A DNA stretch of 64,000 nt from Eutreptiella sp. 'Long Island Sound 2002' (Eukaryota > Euglenozoa > Euglenophyceae > Eutreptiales > Eutreptiaceae): assembly GCA_964036045.1 (NCBI GenBank), contig OZ038384.1:20761000-20824999 (forward strand), given 5' to 3'. Below, in pieces: positions 1-10,220 of the stretch. A model generated the notes under the pieces. That model saw nothing but the letters and a program-made list of their open reading frames with translations, made no database searches and was not told the DNA's origin. Position numbers and translations under genes: made by a program. Position 1 is the stretch's first letter, and the number at the start of each line of letters is the position of its first letter.

Positions 1-2
1 AC

Positions 3-1305
3 AAAGGGGGATGTCTCAATGGTGTGCGTGGGTCCCATAAGTTTCAGGGGGTTTCTAACCTGGAAGAGGTATATATTGTGCAACCTGTATTGCACAACAC
101 CAAAGGAGCAGCCTCCAGGATCCTGGGTGTCATAGGTCGAACACTACCAGCGCCCTACAACCATGAGCTACTCCAGGTCATAGCACATGTGGCAAGGAGG
201 TATGATCCTGGATCTTTGCCACCTGATAGCAGGCAGCACATGCGTCACGTACGAGGTAGATTTCAGGCAGGCATTAGCCTCACAGGTCGCGAGGCCCGCA
301 CAGTCATGGGCAGACTAGCAGGGGGTATGGTGCTCCCCCTGCCTTTCCATTCCTTGGTGGTGGCATTTTGCCACATGGTGCATCTATGCTATGGTTGTAA
401 TAACCTGGCAACTGTCACATGGCAAGCTATGGGGATGTTGTACACATATATTGTGCACATCATCCCCGAGTTTGCTGAAGAAGGTTGCACTGCAACCTTA
501 TATATGCATGGGTGGTCCCACACATGGTTTAATCCACGGACACCCATGCTGTATTCCGATGAGGCCGGCGAGCGGGATCTGAGGGTGGCCAAGAGATATG
601 CCCCCGTCACTAGTACCAGGCAAGATGCCAGTATTAGTGAAAGTTTGAAGCATGAGCTGTATCAGAAGTTCGTGCAGAAAAAAAAGAAGATCCCCTGTGC
701 CAAAATTTGGGCGCCCGTGCAACGAAACGTTGTTCTTGAGGCGTGCATGGTTGCTGCCAATGCCGTGTGGCATGTGGTCTTCCAACGCCTCTTAGAGCAT
801 TTGCTGGATTTCCAGGAGGGAGGTGGTTGCTCCCTATATATGCACCCAGACACCCGTTCGGTGAAATGCGCCTTTCCAGGTGCAAATCCCGAGAGTGATG
901 TGGTATGTCTGTGTGGGACCTGTGGCTCAAAGCGTGGTGTCCGTCAATGGGTACCACTGGACAGGGAAGCTGTCTGCAAGTGGCCCAAACTGGGTTTGAA
1001 GAGCCGTGCCACATTTAAGTCCTGTGCTGCACGCCGTAAGGCGCTGAAGGACAAGGGAAAGGGTAAGGGACGTGTGGGGCCCATCCCTCAAAGCCGAGTT
1101 TCTAACCCTGCGACAGTTGATATTGTACCCCCTTCGGAGGGCGAGGACAGTGCTGCTTCATTTCAAGGTCCTACGGGTTTGAACGAGCAGCAGCGTGTTC
1201 AACCCATGAGGCGTACGAAGTTGGCGCGTGTACCCATTGTTGATAGCGACATTGAGCAGCAACTTGTGTGCCCTCGTGGCACTGGCAGTAGCAGCAGTAA
1301 CAGTA

Positions 1306-1352
<47 letters not shown>

Positions 1353-1592
1353 GATAGTGGGAGCAGTAGCAGTCCCGAGGATAATGATTCGGATGATGAT
1401 GCTGTGCACCTATCTGGTGCCTCCACAGTAAGTGCCTCAGATTCTTCCTCATCATCCAGTGACAACCCTGAACCCCAACCTCAACCCAAGAAGTATCGCC
1501 GTGCGGTGGTGGATGTGGATGCCATGTCAAGCGATGGCTGTCCTGTGCAGATGCTCAGCGAAGGAGATTACAGCATTCACAGTTCAAGCTGA
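3..1592 (+). CDS. Unknown Ser-rich protein, 5' end outside window
   Basis: The reading frame is open from the window edge to TGA at 1590-1592, so the true start is upstream or in an earlier exon; counting from GTG 24 gives 522 codons. I recognise no family. The first 290 residues look globular, with a hydrophobic and aromatic centre. A CxCxxC cluster lies near residues 294-300, followed by a Lys/Gly basic stretch near 345-353. A long Ser run encoded by AGC repeats (about 1286-1351) leads into an acidic Asp/Glu patch and another Ser run. Basic plus Ser/acidic tails are common in nuclear proteins, but that is inference. The uninterrupted frame and non-repetitive N-terminal part favour real coding over chance. 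Antisense poly-Ala and poly-Leu frames through the AGC run are artefacts. Confidence 0.55.
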
Positions 1593-2017
1593 AATGAACA
1601 GGCAAGGCACTGAGCATTCACATTTCAAGCGTAAGTGAACGGTCATGCTTGTCTTTTTGTGTGTTTCTTTGCTGAGGTGTGGGATTTGGGAACCAAGAAC
1701 GGTGTAGGTCATTGTACAAAAAACTGATGGAAAAACGCTTGGAAGTTTTTTAAAATCCTCGGAAAGATGCTCGGAAGTTTTGGCAGCCAAATCGGGTCCC
1801 AAAACGCAACCGATATCGGTAGGAATGTTCCATGGGCTCCCCAGCCGACCGTGCCGGGGGAGCTCGGAAGAAATTTTGGCTGGGACTTCCGAGATCAACC
1901 CTGCAATATGAGTCCCATTTGCTGAGCATGAATGCTGAGCATCCCCAAATATCCTGAGCAATATGCTCAGCATTTTCCTACCACTTTTTACCTTCTATGC
2001 TGTGCGTCCCAGCACCA
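1593..2017. other. Non-coding 3' flank
   Basis: I see no gene here. The stretch holds short degenerate repeats of a CTCGGAAG...TTTTGGC word around 1740-1880. It also has a cluster of GCTGAGCAT/ATGCTCAGC words at 1920-1975 that can pair with each other. Confidence 0.4.
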
Positions 2018-2592
2018 TGTGATGTAGCCACCTTGCCCATTTGTGGGCCACTTCTGATTGTGCCCCCCGCTCTGAAGCGGTGAGGACCCGTCAGGCTGTA
2101 GGGGTTATGAAGCCACCTTGCCCACTTGTGGGCCACTTCTGATTGTGCCCCCCGCTATGAAGCCCTTGGGACCCCCCATGCAGTAGGGTTGATGTAGCCG
2201 AATTGCCCACTTGTGGGCCACTTCTGATTGTGCCCCCCGCTCTGAAGCGGTGGGGACCCCCCAGGCGGCATGGGTTACGTAGCCACCTTGCCACTTGCCA
2301 ATTATGATTCTTCCTCGCGCTCTGAAGCAGCAGGGACCTTGCCCATTTGTGGGCCACTTCTGATTGTGCCCCCCGGCCCAAGCGGTGGGGACACCCCAAG
2401 CGGTAGGGGTGATGTAGCCATTTTGCCACTTGTGGGCGACCTGTCATTGTGCCCCCGCCCTGAAGCGGTGGGGACCTCCTTGGCGGCAAGGGTTATGCAG
2501 CCACCTTGCGCATTTGTGGGCCACTTCTGATTGTGCCCCCCCGCTCTGAAGCGGTGGGGACGCCCCAGGCGGCAGGGGTTATGTAGCCACCA
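2018..2592 (+). repeat. 85-bp minisatellite, array 1 (about 7 copies)
   Basis: Tandem copies begin with TAGCCACCTTGCCCA and contain GTGGGCCACTTCTGATT, CCCCGCTCTGAAGCGG and a GGCGGCAGGGG end. Each unit carries two small hairpins: GCCCA-tttg-TGGGC and CCGCT-ctga-AGCGG. The same unit forms arrays at 48953-50515 and 56607-56856 and a single copy at 60100-60183, all in the same orientation. Long ORFs through it are read-through of the repeat. Confidence 0.9.
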
Positions 2593-2707
2593 GCTATGTG
2601 TATAGCGACCTAGTCGGCTATCAGACATCAGACATCAGACTTTTATGGACCATCATTACCAAACCATGAACCCCCCTCCCCCAAACCCCTTGATTATGCA
2701 CTACATC

Positions 2708-2967
2708 AACCCCCCCCCCCCCCCGCCCTTTTCCACACCAAATTCTTCGCAGGAATCCCCCCCCCGTGACCCCCCCCCCCCACTGTCGGGTGCTTTGCAG
2801 CCCCCCCCCCCCCCCCCCCCCCCTGCCCCCCCAAGGAAAAAAGGCGCCACGGAAAAAACAAACCCCCCCGTTTGGAAACCAATTGCACACCTGTTGTTGA
2901 CAGTGTATGTGACAACTTCAATTTGATTCTGATTTTGGATGTTGGAGCAGACAATTTGTTTGTGTAC
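2708..2967 (-). repeat. Inverted copy of the 48579-48818 repeat
   Basis: From the C-run at 2708 to GTTTGTGTAC at 2967 the sequence matches the reverse complement of 48579-48818. Shared words include CCACACCAAATTCTTC, GGTGCTTT, AAGGCGCCAC and TTGCACACCTGTTGTTGACA. The copies differ mainly in C-run length. Each copy lies next to an 85-bp minisatellite array, with ATCAGACATCAGAC and CAGCTATGTGTAT words at the junction. It could be the end of one very large element or just a dispersed repeat. Confidence 0.8.
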
Positions 2968-3072
2968 AACACCCTTGAGGTGTTTTTGATTGTTTGCCGT
3001 CTCGGCCTTTGCGCCTTAGACCAGAGACCCCTTCAATGATGAATGCGTTGATCACAACTGAGAAGGGGTTCT
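2968..3072 (+). repeat. Type I structured module, copy 1
   Basis: It starts with the hairpin AACACC-cttga-GGTGTT. About 50 bp later follow ACCCCTTCAATGATG and, 30 bp on, ACTGAGAAGGGGTT, whose ends can pair as an outer stem. The same order recurs at 3899-4004 and 5561-5664. Confidence 0.7.
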
Positions 3073-3114
3073 GGCATGTTTGCTCCTGCAACCGATTACA
3101 ATTTGCTGACTGTG

Positions 3115-3394
3115 AGCCCCTTCAATGACGATGCATGACAATTCACATGTGCTGCTCCGTCACGCGTGGGTCTTCAGTATCGACCCCCGCAGGGACCTGT
3201 TTCTTAGGACCCGTTTTGTGCGGACGGAGCTTTGCAGATTTGCGGCCGAGGAATGGGACTGCCCCCACCCAGCAGTCAGTGTACCATGTCCACCAGAATG
3301 TGCACCATGTCCTCCAATGGCCAGCAACCATTTTGAAAACCCTTATTTGTCAATGTCATGTGCAAGCAACATACATCTGAGAAGGGGCTTTGCA
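3115..3394 (+). repeat. Type II structured module, copy 1
   Basis: It opens with AGCCCCTTCAATGA and closes with CTGAGAAGGGGCTTTGC, giving a potential outer stem. In between, at 3189-3213, is a GCAGGGACC...TTCTTAGGACCC segment that can form an inner stem. No convincing coding frame runs through it. Confidence 0.65.
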
Positions 3395-3898
3395 GTGAAT
3401 TCGAATTTGACTTCCTCGTTTTAAACCGCCCCTCTGTCCCAGCCCTCAAGGCTCATTGCAATGTGCTGCACTTTGCCCTGCTCACGCTTTGTTGTTCATT
3501 GCAGGATCTGGAGACGACCATTAAAACCCCTGTGCTCTGTCTTGTCGTCCTCCGTCTTGCCGTGGTGTTTCTTGAGGAAGTTTGGAAAACCATCCAGAGA
3601 AATGCATAGTGTAGGGAAAACACCCCCCACGCAACCCCATGCGCAATGGTGTGGAAAATCCTGCCTTGACTCTTTCAGTGTCAGCATCACATGGTGTGTG
3701 TCTGTGTTGTTCGATGTTCTGTTGGTTCTGTGTGTAGTGGAAAAACATGGAAAAAATCACAGACTACAGATTACCCACATACTACAATTCTCAGAGGTGT
3801 GCTATGGTGCAAGTCGTGAACATTTGCAACTTTGGTGCTACGTGTCGCATTGCATTTCTTTTGAAGGTGTATTTGAACGTGTGCTGTTTGTTCCTGAA
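3395..3898. other. Spacer without recognisable gene
   Basis: Overlapping frames up to 181 codons exist (3461-4006), but they run into a type I module and show no recognisable family or consistent composition. I see no gene here. Confidence 0.35.
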
Positions 3899-4004
3899 AA
3901 ACACCCATCGAGGTGTTTGGTATGTCCATGGTCTAGGCCCTGGCGCCTACGACCACAGACCCCTTCGATGAGGAATGTGCTGACGACAACTGAGAAGGGG
4001 TTCT
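3899..4004 (+). repeat. Type I structured module, copy 2
   Basis: It has the same order as copy 1: an ACACCCATCGAGGTGTTT hairpin, a GGTCTAGGCCCTGGCGCC segment, then CCCCTTCGATGAGG and ACTGAGAAGGGGTTCT. Confidence 0.7.
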
Positions 4005-4115
4005 GATTTCCTGGTATTTGCTTCCATGTTTGCTATTTGACACCCAGCCACATATTGCAACCCCGTCCCGATTGGTTGTTAGTAGTTGTGGGTTGTGCAG
4101 TTTGCAACCATTTTC

Positions 4116-4443
4116 AGCCCCTTCGATGATGGCGACGTTGTGTGTGCACGGGCCTGCTCCGTGGAACTTGGGTCCGGGCTGCAACAGGGAAGCCATGCGC
4201 AGACCCCTGCAGGGACCTTTTTCTTAGGCCCTGTTTTGTGTTCCATGGATTTTTTGAAATGCCACTGCCAATGCCCAAATCCAGCCAATACCGCACCTGA
4301 GGTGGGTCCCGAAGCAAACAGTTGAGACGCTTAGCATGTAACCCTGTGGTATAGCGCTGTGGTACACCGCTCCCCAAAAAACCATGAATCCAATGCAAGG
4401 TCCTTTGTGCACATGCAGTGGGATAGCTGAGAAGGGGCTCTTC
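4116..4443 (+). repeat. Type II structured module, copy 2
   Basis: It opens with AGCCCCTTCGATGATG, has the inner element GCAGGGACC...TTCTTAGGCCCTG at 4209-4233, and closes with CTGAGAAGGGGCTCTTC. Confidence 0.7.
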
Positions 4444-4483
4444 TCTGATGTTGTGTTGCCAAGTGTGTGTTACGGGTGTTACG

Positions 4484-4953
4484 CATCCCCTTCAATGATT
4501 TTTTGTTTCCAAGGGCACAGACGCAGGGGGATCCTTTGCCGATGTCGGGTCTGTGCTTCCCCCACACCAGAGGCACAGACCCCCGCAGGGACCTTTTTTC
4601 TTAGGCCCTGTTTGGGTCGGCAGAGCTGTTGAGAAAGTGGGGCATGAAAGAGCATTTGCCTGATCATGGGAAAATCAGTACCATCCAACTCCACATCCCA
4701 CCGGGAAGGGATCCCGCTTCGCACCAGCAGCATCCCTAAAGAGCCCTCGAGGCGCAGCCCCTGTCCCGGCCAAGTATGGTGCAAAGCCGAAGCCAAAGGC
4801 AACGGCACCACCACCATCACCACCATGCGCGCGACAGGGCGCCCAACCCTCTGCCCCAAAACCGCAGCAGACATATTTCAAACATCCCCATAGTCGTATG
4901 GCGCCCGGAGGCTGACGCTTTCACCAAAACAATGTTATAAGAAGGGGCTCTGC
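4484..4953 (+). repeat. Type II structured module, copy 3, with inserted coding fragment
   Basis: It opens with CATCCCCTTCAATGAT, has the inner element at 4585-4610, and closes with AAGAAGGGGCTCTGCT. It is longer than the other copies because the middle contains sequence shared with the helicase gene's Pro-rich region (4771-4858). Confidence 0.7.
4771..4858 (+). pseudogene. Shuffled fragment of the Pro/Ala-rich helicase N-terminus
   Basis: The start, CAAGTATGGTGCAAAGCC onward, is nearly identical to 13247-13310. It then jumps to GCGCGACAGGG and CCCAACCCTCTGCCCC words that lie about 500 bp further on in the main gene (13740-13850). It is therefore a rearranged or internally deleted copy. It has no independent function that I can see. 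Confidence 0.7.
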
Positions 4954-5084
4954 TTTGGCTGTTTCAGTTACCATTCTCAGAGGTGTGCGTTGCTAATGTT
5001 TTTGTGTTTTGGTTCTGTTTGATTTGATGGATTTGACGGATTTGATTCTATTAGATGGAGCATGCATTGTGCCTTGTATGCATG

Positions 5085-5440
5085 CATCCCCTTCAATGAT
5101 GTGTCAGCCATGTGGGAACAATCCGTCCAGGGCCTACTGTTCTAGGCCCTATTTTGTTGGATGGACCCAGGCATCTCCCCATACTCCAACGGATCTGCAT
5201 GTTTGCCAAACTTGCTGAAGACCACTGCAATCAGCCCTACTCCACCCTTGTGCTACACAACATATGCCAGCCCCTACCTTGACAGCTTGTCTGGGTCATT
5301 GCGCAGATTCCGGCCCCAAGGTTTCTTTTTCATTCTGTCTTGCTGGGCGCAGTACTGTCCAATGTGGCGGACTGCATTTGAGTTGGGTGATGCAGAATTC
5401 CCATTGTCAGCCAAAAAAAAAACTGAGAAGGGGCTCTGCT
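5085..5440 (+). repeat. Type II structured module, copy 4
   Basis: It opens with CATCCCCTTCAATGATG, has the inner element CCAGGGCC...TAGGCCCT at 5128-5151, and closes with ACTGAGAAGGGGCTCTGC. Confidence 0.7.
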
Positions 5441-5560
5441 ATGTGGGTACTGGTGGTCCACAACTTGGAGGTATTTCGTTTTGATTTAATGTGGTTGTGA
5501 TTTCTTGGTATGTTTTGGTTTTATCGCATTTAATTTTATTTTATTTAGCGGATCATGCAA

Positions 5561-5664
5561 AACACCCTTGAGGTGTTTAGTATGTCCGTGGTCTAGGCCA
5601 TGGCGCCTATGACCATAGACCCCTTCAATGATGAACATGCTGCCAACTACTGAGAAGGGGTCCC
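5561..5664 (+). repeat. Type I structured module, copy 3
   Basis: It has the AACACCCTTGAGGTGTTT hairpin, GGTCTAGGCCATGGCGCC, then ACCCCTTCAATGATG and ACTGAGAAGGGGT. It closes the module cluster. Confidence 0.7.
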
Positions 5665-5946
5665 ATGTCACATTCTCCTAGTACCTATGTCCCTTCAACG
5701 CTTATCTGTTCCTTGTTGAGCATGTCTCTCTCGACACAAAGGGAAATGCGTGCCTTGCCTAGGAGACAAGTGTGCGCTGAGCCTCTTCTACACATAGGGC
5801 ACTCTTTTGTTATCGACCCTTGACCCTTGAGGCGAGGAAGCGCGTTCTAGGGTCTAGACCGTTGCGTCTCTGACCCAGACATTTGAGTTGGGCTTGCCCC
5901 AGCACCCACGCGTTCATCCCCCACCCACTGCAGGCTGCAATTTGCC

Positions 5947-6183
5947 ATGTCGTCTAGCCTTCTTAGCATGGCCTCTTCCGCCCCCTCCGGCCCTTCGTTC
6001 CCGGAATGCGGTTGGGGGGATCTGCCGGAGCTCTTGCGGTTTGGAGACCAACCCCCACCGCCACCGTGGGACTCTGATGCTGAGAAGTGTCTCAGCGAAC
6101 TGGCCTCGCCCCAGCCTCCATTGCTAACACCGCCTCCCTCTCCCCCTTCACCCCGCCGTGCACCAACAACCTCTCCAACGCCC
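5947..6183 (+). CDS. Possible first exon, Pro/Ser-rich unknown protein
   Basis: ATG 5947 sits in a favourable GCCATGT context. The frame gives 79 residues, rich in Ser and Pro, with a short acidic and aromatic middle (PECGWGDLPELL) and no known domain. At 6184 there is a perfect splice donor, GTAAGT, so I end the exon there. Without splicing the frame would continue to TAG 6279, across the start of the left palindrome arm at 6229. No acceptor can be assigned. A transposon-internal exon is equally possible. Confidence 0.4.
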
Positions 6184-6428
6184 GTAAGTCCTCCGCGCAG
6201 ACCCCACATTAACCCAACCCCATACTTGTGTACCTGCGGCTCACTTGGAAATGTGAAGTTGGGGCTCAGTTGGGGCTAGGACGGCTCATTTGGGGCTAAG
6301 TGGTGTTTTTCAAGGGGTTTCATGTGAAAAGTTGTGGCTTTCGGGGTTGGGTTGGGGTTTTGGAATGTCTTCAAAGGGACACCAATCCCTAGGCCAAGAG
6401 GATTTGACCGGGGGGGTTTCTTTTTTTC

Positions 6429-6593
6429 GACGGCTCAGTTGACTGAGCACCCGACTGAGCCGTCACTGAGCCGTCACTGAGCCGGCTCACTGAGCGCTCA
6501 CTGAGCGCTCACTGAGCGCGCCAAATGGCTCAGTGAGCGCTCAGTGAGCGCTCACTGAGAGCTAATTGGGGGCTCACTCAGGGCTCACTCAGG
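6429..6593. repeat. CTCACTGAGC palindromic cluster 1 (outer left)
   Basis: A run of TCACTGAGC/GCTCAGTGA words, including the self-complementary core GAGCGCTC and the word GCGCCAAATGGC. It is matched in reverse complement at 12189-12342. Confidence 0.85.
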
Positions 6594-8490
6594 AGTTTCT
6601 CCCCCTTTCCGCCCTCTCTTCCCACCCTTGCTGGCCCACACTTCACCCTTTTCACACCAACATTGGTCCGCAGTTCTCACCACGTCTTTTCTCCAAGACC
6701 TTGAGGGTGCATGCACACATACATACTTGCATACATGTACCCGTGGCGACAAACACACAAACATCCAAACACACACACTTCGTCAGGGACACAAATAGCC
6801 AAACATATACACACACATACACCATACACACGTCCACACACACATGCACATGCACAAATTGACAACCACATTCATTCTTGTGTGCAATTATCTTGCGTGT
6901 ACATAAACACATGGCCACATTGAACCATGTGAAGTGAAGGGCTAGGGAGAGATGGTTACGGGGTTGGGGTTCGGGGATATGAACCTAACCATTTGCGAGG
7001 GTGTTCCTTGTTGCCTCATGAAAATGGCACCCACCCACCCCATACACACACACACACACCATGAAGCACAAATAGGGCACAAAGGACAATGCTCGCTTTT
7101 GTGAGGTTGATCATACAACCATCGTGACCTACACCATGACACATTGATACCCCTCCCTCCTTGTCCCCTCCCCTCCCCTTTCGTTATGCTGCGTTCCCCC
7201 GCTTCCCTCGTGCGTAGCCCTTCTGTTCTCTTGCCTGTCCCGTCCCCTTTGTCCTACCTTTCCTATTTTTTGGCCATGGCATCACATGCATGATGGTGGC
7301 GGCAAGGACGATGACCTTTGCAGGTATGTTGTGCTATTATGTGTGTGGGTGCGTGTGTGCGTGCTTGCGTGCGTGTGTAGTTGTGCCCATGCGCATGTGC
7401 GCAGCTATAGATGGTTTGTTCGTTCTTGGTTTCTCTCATTTAGTGTGTTTGTATGTCTGCTTGTGTGTGTGTGGGGGGGGGGGGGGGTTGCATGGATCGA
7501 TGCGTGAGTGAAGGTGTCTTTGTGTGTGAGTGGTTGTGAGTGTGTGACTGCGTTCTTTGGTTTCTGGTTGCCTAGGTTCGTGCGTGTATGTGGATTCGTG
7601 AATGTGTGTACGCGCAGGTGTGTGTGTGTGTGTGTGTGTTGCAGCTGTTGTTTTGGATGTTGTTGTTGGTTTTGGTGTTGTGTGGCATAGGCTTTGATTG
7701 TGTGCGCATAACATTGTGTTTGTGGCTGCAGACGCAGGTATGCTTGTGTTTGTGGTTGTGGCTGTGGTTCCGGGCTTGCGTACGGTTGTTGCCATGGCTG
7801 TTGTGGTAGCTGTCGTTCTTGGTGTGGTTATGGTAGTGGCTGTGGTTGCGGCTTTGGTTGTGGGTGTGGGTGTGGGTGTGGGTGTGGGTGTGTGTCTGCA
7901 AGCTGTGTTGTGTGTGGATTTGGTTGTGGTTGTGTCAGTGTGTGTGGCCCTGGCTGTGGCGAAGGCTGCAGTTGCAGCTTTCACTGTGGCTGCAGCCGTT
8001 CTTTGGGTTCAGGCTGTAGCTCTGGGGGGGGGTGGTAAAGGACTACAAAGAGGGGGGCTGAAATCACCATCCACCCCCTCCCAAAAAAGACCGCACCAAG
8101 TTTACAGTGACAGTGTACAGTGACAGTGTACAATGACAGTGTATAGTGAGAGCATACAGTGCGTGTAGAGTGACAGTGTAGAGTGCTAGTATAGAGACTT
8201 GGGCGTTGTGGCGGACGTACTGTGCGTGGGGATACATTCTATGAGACCTTGGGGAGTACAGTGTACAGTGTACAGAGTACAGTGTACAGTGTACAGTGTA
8301 CAGTGTACAGTGACAATGTACAGTGACAGTGTATAGTGACAGTGTGCAGTGGCAGTGTGCAGTGTGCAGTGACAGCGTACAGTGCCAGAATACAGTGTAC
8401 CATGTACAGTGACAGTAGATAGTGACACCATTGACAGTGTACATGGACAGTGTACAGTGACAGTGTACAGTGACAGTGTACAGTGACAGT

Positions 8491-8681
8491 GAACCATGAG
8501 TGAGCCCTCACTGAGCGCTCACTGAGCCATTTGGCGCGCTCAGTGAGCGCTCACTGAGCCATTTGGCGCGCTCACTGAGCGCTCACTGAGCGCTCAGTGA
8601 GCGCGCGAAACGGCGCAGTGAGCGCTCAGTGAGCGCGCCAAATGGCTCAGTGAGCGCTCAGTGAGGGCTCACTCATGGTTC
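8491..8681. repeat. CTCACTGAGC palindromic cluster 2 (inner left)
   Basis: It starts GAACCATGAGTGAGCCCTC and ends with the reverse complement of that start, so the cluster is itself a near-palindrome of about 190 bp. It has the GAGCGCTC and GCGCCAAATGG words of cluster 1. Confidence 0.85.
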
Positions 8682-10040
8682 ACTGTCACTGTACACTGTC
8701 ATTGCACACTGCTTGCACTGTACGGTGTGCAGTGTGCATGACACAGTGTGCAGTGTGCATTACACAGTGTGTAGTGCGCAGTGTACACTGTGTACTGCAC
8801 CCTGCGCACTGCACACTCTGTATTGCACACTGCACATTGTGTATTGCACACTGCACACTGTAATGCACACTGCACACTGGGTATTGCACACTGCACATTG
8901 TGTATTGCACACTGCACACTGTAATGCACACCGCACACTGTGTATTGCACACTGCACACTGCACACTGTGCAATACAAATTGCACACTGCACACTGTAAT
9001 GCACACTGCACACTGTGTATTGCACACTACACACCGCACCCTGCGTAATGCACACTGGGTATTGCACACTGCACACGGTGCACTGTGCAATACCCAATGT
9101 GCAATACACACGGTGCAGGGTGTAGTGTGCATGACACAGTGTGGAGTGTGCATTACACGGTGTGCCGTGTGGATTACATCACACACGGCATACTACACCC
9201 TGTGTAGTGCACACTACACACAGTGTGCAGTGTGCAGTGTGCAGTGTGCAATACACAGCGTGCAGTGTGCAGTGTGCAATACACAGTGTGCAGAGTGTAT
9301 TACACAGTGTGCAGTGTGCATTACAGTGTGCGTTGTGCAATTTGTAACACACAGTGCAATACACAGTATGCAGTGTGCACTGTGCAATACACAGTATACA
9401 GTGTGCAGTGTGCAATACACCGTGTGCAGTGTGCATTGCAGTGTGCAGTGTGCAATTTGTAACACACAGTGTGCAGTGTGCAGTGTGCAATACACAGTGT
9501 GCAGTGTGCATGACAGCGTGCTGTGTGCAGTTTGTAATGCACAGTGTGCAGTGTGCATGACACAGTGTGCAGTGTGCATTACAGTGTGCAGTGTGCAATA
9601 CACAGCGTGCAGTGTGCATTACAGTGTGCAGTGTGCAGTACACAGTGTGCAGTGCGCAGTGTACACTGCACACTACACGCTGTGTAATGCACACTGCACA
9701 CCGTGTATTGCACACTGCACAGTGCACACTGGGCATTGCACACTGCACACGGTGCACTGCGCAGTGTGCACTGTGCCACTGCACACTGGGTATTGCACAC
9801 TGCACACGGTGCACTGTGCAGTGTGCAGTGTGCAATACACAGTGCGCAGTGTGCATTACAGGGTGTGCAGTGTGCATTACAGTGTGCAGTGTGCATTGCA
9901 GTGTGCAGTGTGCAATTTGTAACACACAGTGTGCAGTGTGCAGTGTGCAATACACAGTATGCAGTGTGCAGTGTGCAATACACAGTGTGCAGTGTGCAGT
10001 GTGCAATACACAGTGTGCAATGACAGTGTACAGTGACAGT
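8682..10040. repeat. TGCACACTG/CAGTGTGCA-rich palindrome core
   Basis: This is about 1.36 kb of near-tandem CACACTGCACACTG and CAGTGTGCAATACACAG words. The orientation of the asymmetric word TGTATTGCACACTG flips several times, for example near 9090-9120, 9650 and 9820. Many ORFs on both strands encode Cys/His/Thr/Val repeats. They mirror each other across strands and are artefacts. Confidence 0.85.
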
Positions 10041-10220
10041 GAACCATGAGTGAGCCCTCACTGAGCGCTCACTGAGCCATTTGGCGCGCTCACTGAGCGC
10101 TCACTGCGCCGTTTCGCGCGCTCAGTGAGCGCTCAGTGAGCGCGCCAAATGGCTCAGTGAGCGCTCACTGAGCGCGCCAAATGGCTCAGTGAGCGCTCAG
10201 TGAGGGCTCACTCATGGTTC
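10041..10220. repeat. CTCACTGAGC palindromic cluster 3 (inner right)
   Basis: It begins GAACCATGAGTGAGCC and ends GGGCTCACTCATGGTTC. It is the mirror partner of 8491-8681 and also self-complementary. It differs by a few unit gains and losses. Confidence 0.85.

Larger units (their letters stand above)
6229..8681 (+). repeat. Left arm of a 6.3-kb imperfect palindrome
   Basis: Read inward, this arm matches the reverse complement of 10041-12534 along its whole length. The outer start TGTACCTGCGGCTCA (6229) pairs with the right arm at about 12518-12533. Inside are the CTCACTGAGC cluster, a region with CA/TG microsatellites, GTGGGT and GTGGCTGTG runs, and a CAGTGTACAGTGA repeat. Valine-rich and Cys/Val-rich ORFs here follow the low-complexity DNA and are not genes. 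Confidence 0.9.

Noticed and set aside
1158-1530. Poly-Ala, poly-Leu and poly-Cys ORFs opposite the Ser run
   Set aside because: They are other readings of the AGC microsatellite inside the 3-1592 frame.
7436-8123. Val-rich and Thr-rich ORFs in the palindrome arms (also 10557-11422)
   Set aside because: They follow GTGGTTGTGGCTGTG-type simple sequence and appear in mirror image on the other arm.
8686-10061. Cys/His/Thr-rich ORFs on both strands in the palindrome core
   Set aside because: They mirror each other because CAGTGTGCA/TGCACACTG is self-complementary. They are low-complexity artefacts.
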